A program made the position numbers and the translations under genes. Under the pieces are notes generated by a model, which was not told the origin of the DNA, made no database searches, and saw nothing but the letters and a program-made list of their open reading frames with translations. A stretch of 32,231 nt of DNA, from positions 3,483 to 35,713 of the forward strand of contig NZ_PKUB01000018.1 in NCBI RefSeq assembly GCF_002868845.1, written 5' to 3'. Source of the stretch: Desulfuromonas sp. (GTDB taxonomy: Bacteria > Desulfobacterota > Desulfuromonadia > Desulfuromonadales > BM501). Of the stretch, positions 16,286 through 24,356 are shown piece after piece; the stretch's first letter is position 1, and each line of letters opens with the position of its first letter.

Positions 16286-17119
16286 ATGCGAGGAAAGTCC
16301 CTTGGAATATGGATGTTCGCCTCATTCGGCCTTCATTTGGTGGTCTTGGTCTTCCTTTACAGGATTCCTCATGATTGGGACAGAACGCCTCTGCCCCTTG
16401 AGGTGGGCCTCATCGAGGTGACCCCCGGGAACGCTTCCCCATCCATTGACCCCGAACCCGGCGTGGGACCCATGCCGGTTGACTCTGTCGCCCGGCAGAA
16501 CAATATAGTTGTTCCCGGCCCCGCCAAGAAGGTATCCTTAACGGTGGCGTCCAAACTGCAGGATGCCACCGAAACCAGCAAGGAGGCCGTCTCAGCCCCT
16601 GTAGAGTCGATTCCGGCGGTCCTGTCGGAACGATCGGGGGGGGCGGTCGAAGAAGAGGTTTCCAGTCTGCCCGTCCCTTCCGCCGGGTTCTTGGACGAAC
16701 AGTCTGGCGCAATGTCTCTGCCTGCCAAGGCGGCCTCCCCGGGCAATGCCAGTGAACAGGGGGAGAGCGTTGACCGGCCCGGTTCCCCACCCGAGGGGGA
16801 TGACGGGGGTTCTTCCGCAGGAGAAGGACAGGTTCTGGTCGAGGCTCAAATCGTCCCTGGCCAAAACGCTCCGCCGGCCTATCCGCCGATTGCCCGGCAG
16901 AGGGGCTGGGAGGGGGAGGTCTGGATTCGGGCCCAGGTTGGCGATGACGGCCGGGTCTCCAAGGCCTGGGTCGAAGAGCACTCTGATTACGCGGTTCTCG
17001 ACCGTGCCGCCCTCGACGCAGTTGGTCGGTGGCGCTTTCGTCCTGCCCTGCAGGGCAAGCGTCCGGTGGCCAGCGTGGTGCGGTTGCCGATCCGTTTCGA
17101 GTTGAGGCGGGGTGGTTGA
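16286..17119 (+). CDS. tonB: TonB energy transducer
   Basis: 277 residues from ATG 16286 (GGGGAG lies upstream at a longish 12 bases; the alternative ATG at 16265 adds seven residues). The N-terminus is a single cytoplasmic-membrane anchor (GIWMFASFGLHLVVLVFLY) with the His typical of TonB. A long Pro/Ser/Glu-rich periplasmic spacer follows. The C-terminal 90 residues are a classic TonB domain: PPAYPPIARQRGWEGEVWIR, then VLDRAALDAVGRWRFRPA and a final VRLPIRFEL strand. TonB couples the proton motive force, through ExbB/ExbD, to outer-membrane receptors; exbBD are not in the window. Divergent from the receptor-lipoprotein operon with a shared 172-base promoter region, it is probably the dedicated TonB of that locus. 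Confidence 0.92.
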   Translation: MRGKSLGIWMFASFGLHLVVLVFLYRIPHDWDRTPLPLEVGLIEVTPGNASPSIDPEPGVGPMPVDSVARQNNIVVPGPAKKVSLTVASKLQDATETSKEAVSAPVESIPAVLSERSGGAVEEEVSSLPVPSAGFLDEQSGAMSLPAKAASPGNASEQGESVDRPGSPPEGDDGGSSAGEGQVLVEAQIVPGQNAPPAYPPIARQRGWEGEVWIRAQVGDDGRVSKAWVEEHSDYAVLDRAALDAVGRWRFRPALQGKRPVASVVRLPIRFELRRGG

Positions 17120-17186
17120 TGCTGCAATGAGTGCAATTTCTTAGCCCTTGAGTCTTTCCCCTGACCTGTTGCGCATTGATATCGAA

Positions 17187-19508
17187 ATGACTTCATTCGA
17201 AAGCCAAAAACGAAGAAACGAGTTGTTCCAGATCGGGCTTTCCTGCGTCGTTGGTGCGTTGGTCGTCTGCCTCCTTGCAACTTTTCAATATATCTTTGTC
17301 CTGAGAGTCGATGTTTCCGGCCGTAACTTTATCATTCCTGTCCTTGTCGGTGGGCTGGCCGGGTTTTCCTTGGGATTCTGGTTTTTCAAAATCAAAAAAT
17401 ACACCCGCGACCTTCAGAAAAGCGAATCACGCTACCGGGATCTGTTCGAAAACGCCAGCGACCTGATTCAGAGTGTTGCTCCCGATGGAACGATCCTCTA
17501 CGCCAACCGGGCGTGGCGGGAAACCCTCGGTTACAGTGAAGAGGAAACTTCCAAGCTCTCGGTCATGGATATCATTCACCCTGACTGCCTCGACCATTGC
17601 ATGGCTACGTTCGAGAGCCTGCTGTCCGTGGAAAAGACCGCACGCATGGAGGCCAATTTCCAGACCAAGGACGGGCGGACGATCACCGTCGAGGGGAGTG
17701 TTAATTTTTCCTTTGAAAACGGACGGCCCGTGTCCTCACGGGGGATTTTCCGCGACATCACCGCGCGTCGCGCCACCGAGGAGGCCCTCAAGCGTTCTTA
17801 CGAATTTTCCAAGACCGTCATCGACAGCATGAACGATGCGGTCAGCATCATCGACGTCAGCGATTACAGGCTGGTCGGGGTCAACCGGGTCTTCCTGGAA
17901 GAGTTGGGGATGAAGGCCGAGGAGGTCATCGGCAAGACCTGCTATGAGATCACCCATGACAGGGACACCCCCTGCGCCCTTCCCGACCACTTCTGCCCGC
18001 TTATGGATACGGCCGCCAAGGCCCAGTACGCCTCCGTGGAGCATATCCATCGGGGCGCGGGTGGACGGACCAAATATGTGGAGGTGTCCACCTCGCCCAT
18101 CGTGGACGAGACCGGGCGGGTCCTGCAGGTGGTGCACGTCTCCAGGGATATCACCGACCGCAAGCGGGCCGAGAACGAGATCCAGCAGCTGGCCTATTAC
18201 GACACCCTGACCGGCCTGCCCAACCGGACCCTCCTTCACGACCACCTGAACCTGACCCTGGCTCAGGCCGATCGGAGCAAGGAAGTCGTAGCGATCCTGT
18301 TTCTCGACCTGGACCGTTTCAAGGACATCAACGACACCCTCGGGCACCCCTTCGGGGACAAGCTGCTCAAGTCCGTGGCCGGACGCCTGCGCGATGCGGT
18401 TCGCAAGAGCGACACGGTGGCCCGCCTGGCGGGGGACGAGTTCGTCATGGTCCTGTCCGGCGTCAAGGACGCCGAGGGCCTGCCCGGATTCGCCCAGAAC
18501 CTTCTCCAGGAGTTGGCCCTGCCCCACAAACTGGAGGGCAGGGAGGTATACAGCACCGGGAGTATCGGCATTGCCTTCTATCCCATGGATGGAAAAAATG
18601 TCGACCATCTTCTCAAAAACGCCGATACCGCCATGTACGTGGCCAAGGAGCGGGGACGAAACACCTACCAGTTCTTCTCCGAGGAGATGAACATCCGGGC
18701 CATGGAGCGGCTCAAACTCGAGACCGACCTGCGCGGGGCCATGAAGCGGGACGAACTGTTCCTCCATTATCAGCCCCAGATGGAACTGAGTACGGGCAAG
18801 GTCATCGGGATGGAGGCCCTGGTTCGATGGCGACATCCGGAGAGGGGGTTCGTCTCCTCAGGCACCTTTGTGCCCCTGGCCGAGGAGGCGGGGCTGATCG
18901 TTCCCCTTGGGGAATGGATTCTGCGAACCGCCTGCGCCCAGGCCAAGGCCTGGCAGGAACAGGGCTTCCCGCCGTTACGGCTGGCCGTCAATATCTCCGG
19001 ACTTCAATTCAAACAGCCCAATTTCGTCGATTTGGTCGAGGAGGTCATCATGGAGACCGGGCTCGATGCCGGGTTCCTGGAGCTGGAGTTGACCGAAAGC
19101 ATCATCATGGAGAACGCGGCGGAAAGCATCGAGGTTCTGACCGATCTGAAGGTGAGGGGAATCCACCTCTCTATCGACGATTTTGGCACGGGCTATTACT
19201 CCCTCAGTTATCTGAAGAATTTCCCTTTCGATCGGATCAAGATCGCCCAGTCCTTCGTCAGAGACATCACCACCAGTTCAGACGATGCGGCGATTGTCGA
19301 GGCCATTATCGTCATGGGGAAGAGTCTCGATTTGAAGGTCATCGCCGAGGGGGTCGAAACGAGGGAACAGCTCGAATTTCTCTTTGCCAGGGATTGCAAC
19401 GAGATGCAGGGGTTCTATTTCAGCAAGCCCCTGGCCAGGGAGGACTTTACCCGCCTGCTTCAGGAAGGCCTGGCTCGGGAGGGGGTTTGTCCGTTCCGGG
19501 TGTCCTAG
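17187..19508 (+). CDS. Membrane PAS-PAS-GGDEF-EAL cyclic-di-GMP signalling protein
   Basis: 773 residues from ATG 17187; an in-frame TTG at 17148 is possible, and neither has a clear ribosome site. Two N-terminal membrane segments (about 18-40 and 48-70) are followed by PAS domains (about 85-200 and 210-335; the second holds a Cys-containing loop DTPCALPDHFCPLMD). The GGDEF domain carries AGDEF at 415-419 instead of GGDEF, with an intact RxxD inhibitory site (RKSD) five residues before it. The EAL domain looks complete: EALVRW from 543, the ELELTES strand, DDFGTGYYSLSYL and AEGVE. The phosphodiesterase is therefore probably active; the cyclase may be weak or serve as a regulatory GTP site. 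Membrane-anchored, with an unknown PAS ligand. A strong terminator follows. Confidence 0.93.
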   Translation: MTSFESQKRRNELFQIGLSCVVGALVVCLLATFQYIFVLRVDVSGRNFIIPVLVGGLAGFSLGFWFFKIKKYTRDLQKSESRYRDLFENASDLIQSVAPDGTILYANRAWRETLGYSEEETSKLSVMDIIHPDCLDHCMATFESLLSVEKTARMEANFQTKDGRTITVEGSVNFSFENGRPVSSRGIFRDITARRATEEALKRSYEFSKTVIDSMNDAVSIIDVSDYRLVGVNRVFLEELGMKAEEVIGKTCYEITHDRDTPCALPDHFCPLMDTAAKAQYASVEHIHRGAGGRTKYVEVSTSPIVDETGRVLQVVHVSRDITDRKRAENEIQQLAYYDTLTGLPNRTLLHDHLNLTLAQADRSKEVVAILFLDLDRFKDINDTLGHPFGDKLLKSVAGRLRDAVRKSDTVARLAGDEFVMVLSGVKDAEGLPGFAQNLLQELALPHKLEGREVYSTGSIGIAFYPMDGKNVDHLLKNADTAMYVAKERGRNTYQFFSEEMNIRAMERLKLETDLRGAMKRDELFLHYQPQMELSTGKVIGMEALVRWRHPERGFVSSGTFVPLAEEAGLIVPLGEWILRTACAQAKAWQEQGFPPLRLAVNISGLQFKQPNFVDLVEEVIMETGLDAGFLELELTESIIMENAAESIEVLTDLKVRGIHLSIDDFGTGYYSLSYLKNFPFDRIKIAQSFVRDITTSSDDAAIVEAIIVMGKSLDLKVIAEGVETREQLEFLFARDCNEMQGFYFSKPLAREDFTRLLQEGLAREGVCPFRVS

Positions 19509-19524
19509 GGGGGAAACATATTGA

Positions 19525-19574
19525 AAAAGAGGAGGCCGCCAAACCCTTCGGGTTGGCGGCCTCCTCTTTTTTTT
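19525..19574. terminator. Strong, probably bidirectional terminator
   Basis: A long near-perfect hairpin (GAGGAGGCCGCC paired with GGCGGCCTCCTC, closing on ACCC-TTC-GGGT with one bulged A) is flanked by A-rich and T-rich tracts. It lies between the converging c-di-GMP gene (ends 19508) and the AMMECR1 gene (ends 19604), and can serve both. Confidence 0.92.
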
Positions 19575-19603
19575 GTTTTCGGTGCGATTGGCGCAGAGAA
19601 AAG

Positions 19604-20158
19604 TCAGGCCTTTTCCCCGAATATCTGGGCGCTGAACGTATAGATTTCGGCATCCTCGGCCTGCCAGGCGTCGGTAGGCAGGCCGGCCTTGATGCAGGTT
19701 TGCATGAGAAAGGTCTCCCGGTCCCAACCATGCTCGGTGGCGACCTGGGGCAAAAGAACCCCGCGGTAGTACCCCTTTTCCAGGTATATCCCGTGGGTTC
19801 CCACCTCGATCTCTTCGACGTTCTCTACTTTGGTCAAGGGTGAGAGGACAGAGATTTCGATGGTGAAATCTTTAAGGTCCTCGTCCTTGAAAGGGTAGAA
19901 CCGAGGATCTTTTGTTGACGAAGCCACGGCCATTTCTGCGACTTCGCGAAAGAGGGGCAATTCTGATTGGAAGTTGCCGATGCAGCCTCGGAGTTCACCA
20001 TCCCTTTTGAGGGTGACAAAGCAGCCGTTACGCATGTTGAGGGCTTTTTCCTCGCGTGGCTCCACGTATTCCTGGCCGGTTTGAACCTGGGTTTCTATCG
20101 CCTTGCGGGCGATGGAAAGCAGAATGGTCTTTTCCTTGGCGGTCAGAGCTTTTTCCAC
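19604..20158 (-). CDS. AMMECR1-domain protein
   Basis: 184 residues, the usual length for the stand-alone AMMECR1 (AmmeMemoRadiSam protein A) family. Start GTG 20158-20156 with GGAGG close upstream. Family hallmarks include GCFVTLKRDGELRGCIGNF (the LRGCIG signature), STKDPRFYPF, EISVLSPLTKV, GTHGIYLEKGYYRGVLLPQVA and the C-terminal ETFLMQTCIKAGLP. The protein is probably cytoplasmic. In many bacteria and archaea the gene sits with Memo-like and radical-SAM genes in a system of unknown function; those partners are not next to it here. The biochemical role is unknown; identification is firm. Confidence 0.95.
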   Translation of the reverse strand: MEKALTAKEKTILLSIARKAIETQVQTGQEYVEPREEKALNMRNGCFVTLKRDGELRGCIGNFQSELPLFREVAEMAVASSTKDPRFYPFKDEDLKDFTIEISVLSPLTKVENVEEIEVGTHGIYLEKGYYRGVLLPQVATEHGWDRETFLMQTCIKAGLPTDAWQAEDAEIYTFSAQIFGEKA

Positions 20159-20327
20159 GGAGCCTCCTGGAAAGCATTATACTTCGCATCTCTGGCGGGG
20201 AAGCGGACACACTATAGTCGGATTCGAGAAGATTTTCAAGGAATTTAGCGGGGAACGGGAAGGCAGAGAAAAGCCATGTTTCCCAAGACGATGGGAGGGG
20301 CGCCGGCTTTCGCGGGCCAAGGTACTT

Positions 20328-21431
20328 TTAGCCCTTGCGGTCGAGGACGCAGTATATTCCTCCTTCCTTGAGACCCGGTCGGAAGCACCCGTTGCAGGAG
20401 GTGCATGTGGCACGGTGGGTCGGGTCCTGCCGCCAACGCGACACGAGGTCAGGTTCGCGGATCAGGGGGCGGGAGAGGGCGAACATGTCGGCGACGCCGT
20501 CCCGCAGGAGATTCTGCATGACCGAGCAGGAGCGCAGACCCCCGACGACCATCACCGGGATGTTGATTTTCTTCTTGATGCTCTGGGCAAAAGGTGCGTT
20601 GTAGGCCTCTTTTTCCTCGCTTTCGATTCCCTGGCGCACCGGGGAGAGATCCCCCGAGGCGGCGGTGCCTGAACTGACCTCGATGGCATCAATGCCCATC
20701 TCCTCAAGGCGAATCGCCACCCGAACGCTGTCGTCTATCTCCAGAGCGCCCGGGAGGTTGTCGGCAGCGTTGAGCTTGATGGTGACAGGGTAGCCGGGAC
20801 CGACGGCCCGACGCACAGCCAGGAAAGTCTCTTCGAGAAAACGCATGCGATTTAAAAGCGAACCGCCGTATCGGTCGCTGCGGCGGTTGGTCAGAGGGGA
20901 AAGGAACTGGTTGATGAGGTAGCCGTGGGCACCATGGAGCTGTACTCCGTCGAAACCTGCTTCCTTGGCCCGGCGCGCCCCCTGTGCGAAGGCCTCGACC
21001 AGGGCGGCGATGTCCTCTTCAGACAGCTCCCGTGGGGTTTCGGGGAAATTGGGATTGGAAACGGATGAGGGGGCCAGGGGCGTTGTGCCGATGGTCTTGG
21101 AGGAAGTCTGGCCTCCGGCGTGCACGAGTTGGCAGAAGACGCGCCCTCCGGCCTCGTGAACGGCATGCGGAAGGGCGGCCAGGGCTGGAATCAATGCGTC
21201 GGAGTGGATCCCCATTTTTCCCGGCAGCTGCTTGCCGTCGGGGCGGACAAAGGTGTAACCGGTGATGATCAGGCCGACTCCACCCCGGGCCAGTCGGGCG
21301 TAGAATTGGGCCAGCCGCCGGGTGGGGGTTCCGTCGGGTTCGCACATCCCCTCCCAGGTGGCGCTCCGCACGAAACGGTTGGCCATTTTCAGGGTGCCGA
21401 TGGCGACGGTATCGAAAAGGGTCTTGTTCAT
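20328..21431 (-). CDS. Old Yellow Enzyme-family NADH:flavin oxidoreductase
   Basis: 367 residues from ATG 21431-21429 with GGGAG five bases upstream. A TIM-barrel FMN enzyme: it begins with the FDTVAIGTLKMANRFVRSATWEG substrate/FMN loop and carries HGAHGYLINQFLSP, the NRRSDRYGGSLLNRMRF signature, VVGGLRS for FMN phosphate, and ALSRPLIREPDL. The C-terminus has a cysteine cluster (Cys343, 346, 349, 361) resembling the iron-sulfur motif of the 2,4-dienoyl-CoA reductase branch, but the chain ends where that branch would continue into a pyridine-nucleotide domain. It probably reduces an activated alkene; the substrate is unknown. Cytoplasmic, apparently its own transcription unit; the 169 bases before the next gene show no clear terminator. 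Confidence 0.92.
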   Translation of the reverse strand: MNKTLFDTVAIGTLKMANRFVRSATWEGMCEPDGTPTRRLAQFYARLARGGVGLIITGYTFVRPDGKQLPGKMGIHSDALIPALAALPHAVHEAGGRVFCQLVHAGGQTSSKTIGTTPLAPSSVSNPNFPETPRELSEEDIAALVEAFAQGARRAKEAGFDGVQLHGAHGYLINQFLSPLTNRRSDRYGGSLLNRMRFLEETFLAVRRAVGPGYPVTIKLNAADNLPGALEIDDSVRVAIRLEEMGIDAIEVSSGTAASGDLSPVRQGIESEEKEAYNAPFAQSIKKKINIPVMVVGGLRSCSVMQNLLRDGVADMFALSRPLIREPDLVSRWRQDPTHRATCTSCNGCFRPGLKEGGIYCVLDRKG

Positions 21432-21570
21432 GGTCTCTCCCTGCGGCGATCGTCCTTTGATTCATACCATGGTTCATGCCGGAGCGCCACTCCTTCGGGC
21501 GATACGGCCGTAAAGGGGAGAACCTCTAGGGTTAGCCATGGGGGTTCGATCATGAAGCCCGAAAATACAA

Positions 21571-21597
21571 GACGCCCCGGGGTTCTCCCGGGGCGTC
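21571..21597. terminator. 11-bp GC hairpin, probable terminator of the zinc-ribbon gene
   Basis: Perfect arms GACGCCCCGGG (21571-21581) and CCCGGGGCGTC (21587-21597) with a five-base loop. On the minus strand it is followed by a short T-rich tract (TTGTATTTTC), which fits termination of transcripts coming from the zinc-ribbon gene at 21751-21921. The rest of the 319-base gap (21432-21750) holds another short palindrome near 21660-21680 and no gene I can support. Confidence 0.55.
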
Positions 21598-21750
21598 AGG
21601 GTAAGCTCAATCGGGGCCGCACTTTCTTTCGCCGACGGAAAAGGCGCGAGCGATGCAATGGCTCCCTCTGGGGGGAGCCCCTTCCGCACCGAAAGCCGTG
21701 GTTCAGGATGGCCGCTGTACGGATGACGATTAGGATGCGTGCTCTTGGTC

Positions 21751-21921
21751 TCAGCTGTTGGATGCGGCGAGCTGGGTAGCTCCGTGGACGATGATCTCCT
21801 TGCCCTCCTTGCTGGTCCAGAGGGCCCCGCAGTCACCGCACTCTTGCAGGTTCTCAGCAAAGCCGTCGGAATGTGTGTCGATCTCTACGTGATTCTTTCT
21901 CTTGCAGATGGGGCATTCCAT
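21751..21921 (-). CDS. Small zinc-ribbon protein
   Basis: 56 residues from ATG 21921-21919, with GGAG seven bases upstream; the longer upstream frame lacks a ribosome site. Two CxxC knuckles (MECPICKRKNHVEI and LQECGDCGALWTSKEG) form a probable zinc ribbon, followed by a short beta segment and a polar tail. No catalytic features. Small ribbons of this form may bind nucleic acid or protein partners, but no function can be assigned. It has its own promoter candidate at 21980-22008 and a downstream hairpin, so it is probably transcribed alone. Confidence 0.8.
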   Translation of the reverse strand: MECPICKRKNHVEIDTHSDGFAENLQECGDCGALWTSKEGKEIIVHGATQLAASNS

Positions 21922-21979
21922 GACCGTTCTCCGTGTTTTTTGTGTGCCACTCTGTTGATATTCCCTATAACTTGTAATG

Positions 21980-22008
21980 AATATACTAGGCACATTTCCG
22001 GAGCGCAA
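21980..22008 (-). promoter_or_regulatory. Candidate promoter of the zinc-ribbon gene
   Basis: On the minus strand, TTGCGC (22008-22003) and TATATT (21985-21980) are 17 bases apart, leaving a leader of about 50 bases before ATG 21921. It lies in an AT-rich gap (21922-22319) that otherwise contains only the typA terminator. Confidence 0.55.
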
Positions 22009-22265
22009 GGACAAAAAAACCTAAAACCCTTTTAAAAACAGCTTGTTATGCCTATTTTGTTTTGTTGTACATACCGACTGTTTATTGTATACGTTAAAAA
22101 TACCCACAAGGGGGAGGCGGGAAAACGTTAACTGGCTGAAACCATTGATTATTCGACCCTATAAACCGGTATTATGATTTAACCCTTCGAATTTCGTGGT
22201 AAGTGGTGAAAAGCGCGCAAAAAAAATAAACTTTTTTTTCGCTTTCCGGTTTAAAACAACGTCAA

Positions 22266-22300
22266 CAAAAAAAAAGCCCCGAAAATCGGGGCTTTTCATG
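22266..22300 (-). terminator. Rho-independent terminator of typA
   Basis: On the minus strand, AAAAGCCCCGA pairs with TCGGGGCTTTT around a TTT loop and is followed by a run of T residues. It lies 20 bases after the typA stop codon. Confidence 0.93.
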
Positions 22301-22319
22301 TTCCAAGGCGCGGCCGGGA

Positions 22320-24131
22320 TCAAGGCTTTTTCTTTTCTCTTTTCTTTCTTTCGGTGGCGTCGAGGTACCTCTTGCGCAGTCGAATCGACTCGGGGGTGAC
22401 CTCGACGAGTTCGTCTTCGGCGATGTATTCCAGGGCCTGCTCCAGGGAGAGGGTGGTCGGGGTCGAGGTTTTGGTCGATTCGTCGGTTCCGGAGGCGCGG
22501 ACGTTGGTCAGTTTCTTGCCCTTGCAGGCGTTGACGACCAGGTCGTTGTCCTTGGCGTGCTGCCCGATGATCATCCCTTCGTAGACAGCGGTTCCGGGAC
22601 CGACAAAGAGGGTCCCGCGGTCCTGCAGGTTGAACAGGGAGTAGGAGACCGTGTCACCGGTGTCGATGGAGATCAGTACGCCGTTCTTGCGTCCGGCAAT
22701 GGGGCCCTTGTAGGGAGCGTACTCGTGGAAAGTGTGGTTCATGACGCCGGTTCCCCGGGTGTCGGTGAGGAACTCTGTCCGGAAACCGATGAGTCCCCGG
22801 GCGGGAATGACGAATTCGAGGCGATTTGTGCCGTCCATCGGCTGCATGGAGACCATCTCCGCCTTGCGGGTGCCGAGTTTTTCGATGACGGTCCCCTGGT
22901 GCTCCTCGGGGACGTCGATGACCAGGTACTCCATCGGTTCGGAACGGACGCCGTAGATATCCCGGAAGATGACCTCGGGCTTGGAGACGGAGAGTTCGAA
23001 CCCCTCGCGGCGCATGTTTTCGATGAGGATCGACAGGTGCAACTCCCCGCGGCCGGAGACCTTGAGGGTGTCCGTGGTCTCCGTGTCCTCGACCCGCAGG
23101 GAAACGTTGGTACGCAACTCCTTCATCAGGCGATCCCGGATGTTGCGGGAAGTGACGTACTTCCCCTCTCTGCCGGCGAAGGGGGAGTCGCTGACCATGA
23201 AGTTCATCGACAGGGTCGGCTGGTCGATGGCGAGGTAGGGCAGGGCGATGGGGTTGTCTGCTGCGGCCAGGGTCTCGCCGATGCTGATCTCTTCGAAGCC
23301 GGCGATGGTGACGATGTCCCCCGCGACGGCCTCCTGGAGTTCCACCTGGTTGAGCCCCTCGTAGCCGAGGAGCTTGCTGATGCGTCCCTTTTTGACGGTA
23401 CCGTCCTTGTCGACGTGGGCGACCGTCTCCCCGGCCCGGATCCGGCCGTTGAAAATCTTCCCGGTGGCGATGCGGCCGATATAGTCGTTGTAGGCGATGG
23501 TGGTGACCAGCATCTGAAAGGGGGCTTCGGGGTCGGCCTCCGGGGGAGCGACGCGCTCGGCGATCATCTTGAAGAGGGGCTCGAGGTTGACCGAGTCGTC
23601 TTCGAGTTCGCGCTTGGCGAAGCCCTGCTTGGCGCTGGCGTAAACGACGGGGAAGTCGAGCTGCTCTTCGGCGGCGTTGAGCTCGCAGAAGAGGTCGAAG
23701 ACCATGTCCACGACTTCCTCGGGCCGGGCGCCGGGGCGGTCGATCTTGTTGATGACCACGATCGGCCGGATGCCGAGATCGAGGGACTTTTTGAGCACGA
23801 AGCGAGTCTGGGGCATCGGCCCGTCGAAGGCGTCGACCAGCAGCAGGACCGAGTCCACCATCTTCAGGACCCGCTCCACCTCTCCGCCGAAGTCGGCGTG
23901 GCCGGGGGTGTCGACGATGTTGATCTTGAGCCCCCCGTGGTGAATAGAGAGGTTCTTGGAGAGGATGGTGATTCCCCGCTCCTTCTCAAGGTCGTTGCTG
24001 TCCATCACCCGCTCGGTAATGACCTGATTCTCCCGGAACACGCCGGACTGCTTGAGCATGGCGTCCACGAGGGTGGTTTTGCCGTGGTCGACGTGGGCGA
24101 TAATGGCGATGTTGCGTATGTTTTGCGGCAT
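22320..24131 (-). CDS. typA: Ribosome-associated GTPase TypA/BipA
   Basis: 603 residues, full length for the family. ATG 24131-24129 with AGGAGC nine bases upstream. The GTPase domain shows G1 AHVDHGKT, switch [19 protein letters not shown]4 NKIDRPGA and the G5-like YASAKQG. EF-G-like domains III and V follow ([29 protein letters not shown]), then the TypA-specific C-terminal domain ending in a very basic KKREKKKP tail. It is a translation factor that binds the 70S ribosome and assists ribosome assembly and growth under stress, especially cold (established for the family). It has its own terminator; the promoter lies in the 225-base divergent gap shared with the M48 gene. Confidence 0.98.
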   Translation of the reverse strand: MPQNIRNIAIIAHVDHGKTTLVDAMLKQSGVFRENQVITERVMDSNDLEKERGITILSKNLSIHHGGLKINIVDTPGHADFGGEVERVLKMVDSVLLLVDAFDGPMPQTRFVLKKSLDLGIRPIVVINKIDRPGARPEEVVDMVFDLFCELNAAEEQLDFPVVYASAKQGFAKRELEDDSVNLEPLFKMIAERVAPPEADPEAPFQMLVTTIAYNDYIGRIATGKIFNGRIRAGETVAHVDKDGTVKKGRISKLLGYEGLNQVELQEAVAGDIVTIAGFEEISIGETLAAADNPIALPYLAIDQPTLSMNFMVSDSPFAGREGKYVTSRNIRDRLMKELRTNVSLRVEDTETTDTLKVSGRGELHLSILIENMRREGFELSVSKPEVIFRDIYGVRSEPMEYLVIDVPEEHQGTVIEKLGTRKAEMVSMQPMDGTNRLEFVIPARGLIGFRTEFLTDTRGTGVMNHTFHEYAPYKGPIAGRKNGVLISIDTGDTVSYSLFNLQDRGTLFVGPGTAVYEGMIIGQHAKDNDLVVNACKGKKLTNVRASGTDESTKTSTPTTLSLEQALEYIAEDELVEVTPESIRLRKRYLDATERKKREKKKP

Positions 24132-24282
24132 GGGGGTAAAGCTCCTATGGTGGTATTGGACGGGGGAGATCCTCCGTCCGGCAAACCTTACGACTATATG
24201 TCAGAATGCGAATGAAAGGCCAGAAAAAAATAGCCGGCTGTCTTTGTCGAAGAGGGGGAGGGCTTTCAAATCGACCGAACAC

Positions 24283-24311
24283 TCTTGCGCGGCCGGGCAA
24301 TGCCCTATAAT
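24283..24311 (+). promoter_or_regulatory. Candidate promoter of the M48 protease operon
   Basis: TATAAT at 24306-24311, a perfect -10, with TCTTGC at 24283-24288 17 bases upstream as a weak -35. The expected start is about 40 bases before ATG 24357. Confidence 0.5.
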
Positions 24312-24356
24312 CTTTTACAGTCGAGAAACCTTCCACTGCTGCCAAGGAGTTTCGCC

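Noticed and set aside
21474-21860. 128-residue minus-strand frame and possible riboswitch in the gap 21432-21750
   Set aside because: The frame crosses a hairpin and the zinc-ribbon gene in another frame; no conserved riboswitch core (for example cyclic-di-GMP type) was recognised.
22557-24215. 552-codon plus-strand open frame
   Set aside because: Antisense to typA, which is certain; low-complexity acidic product.
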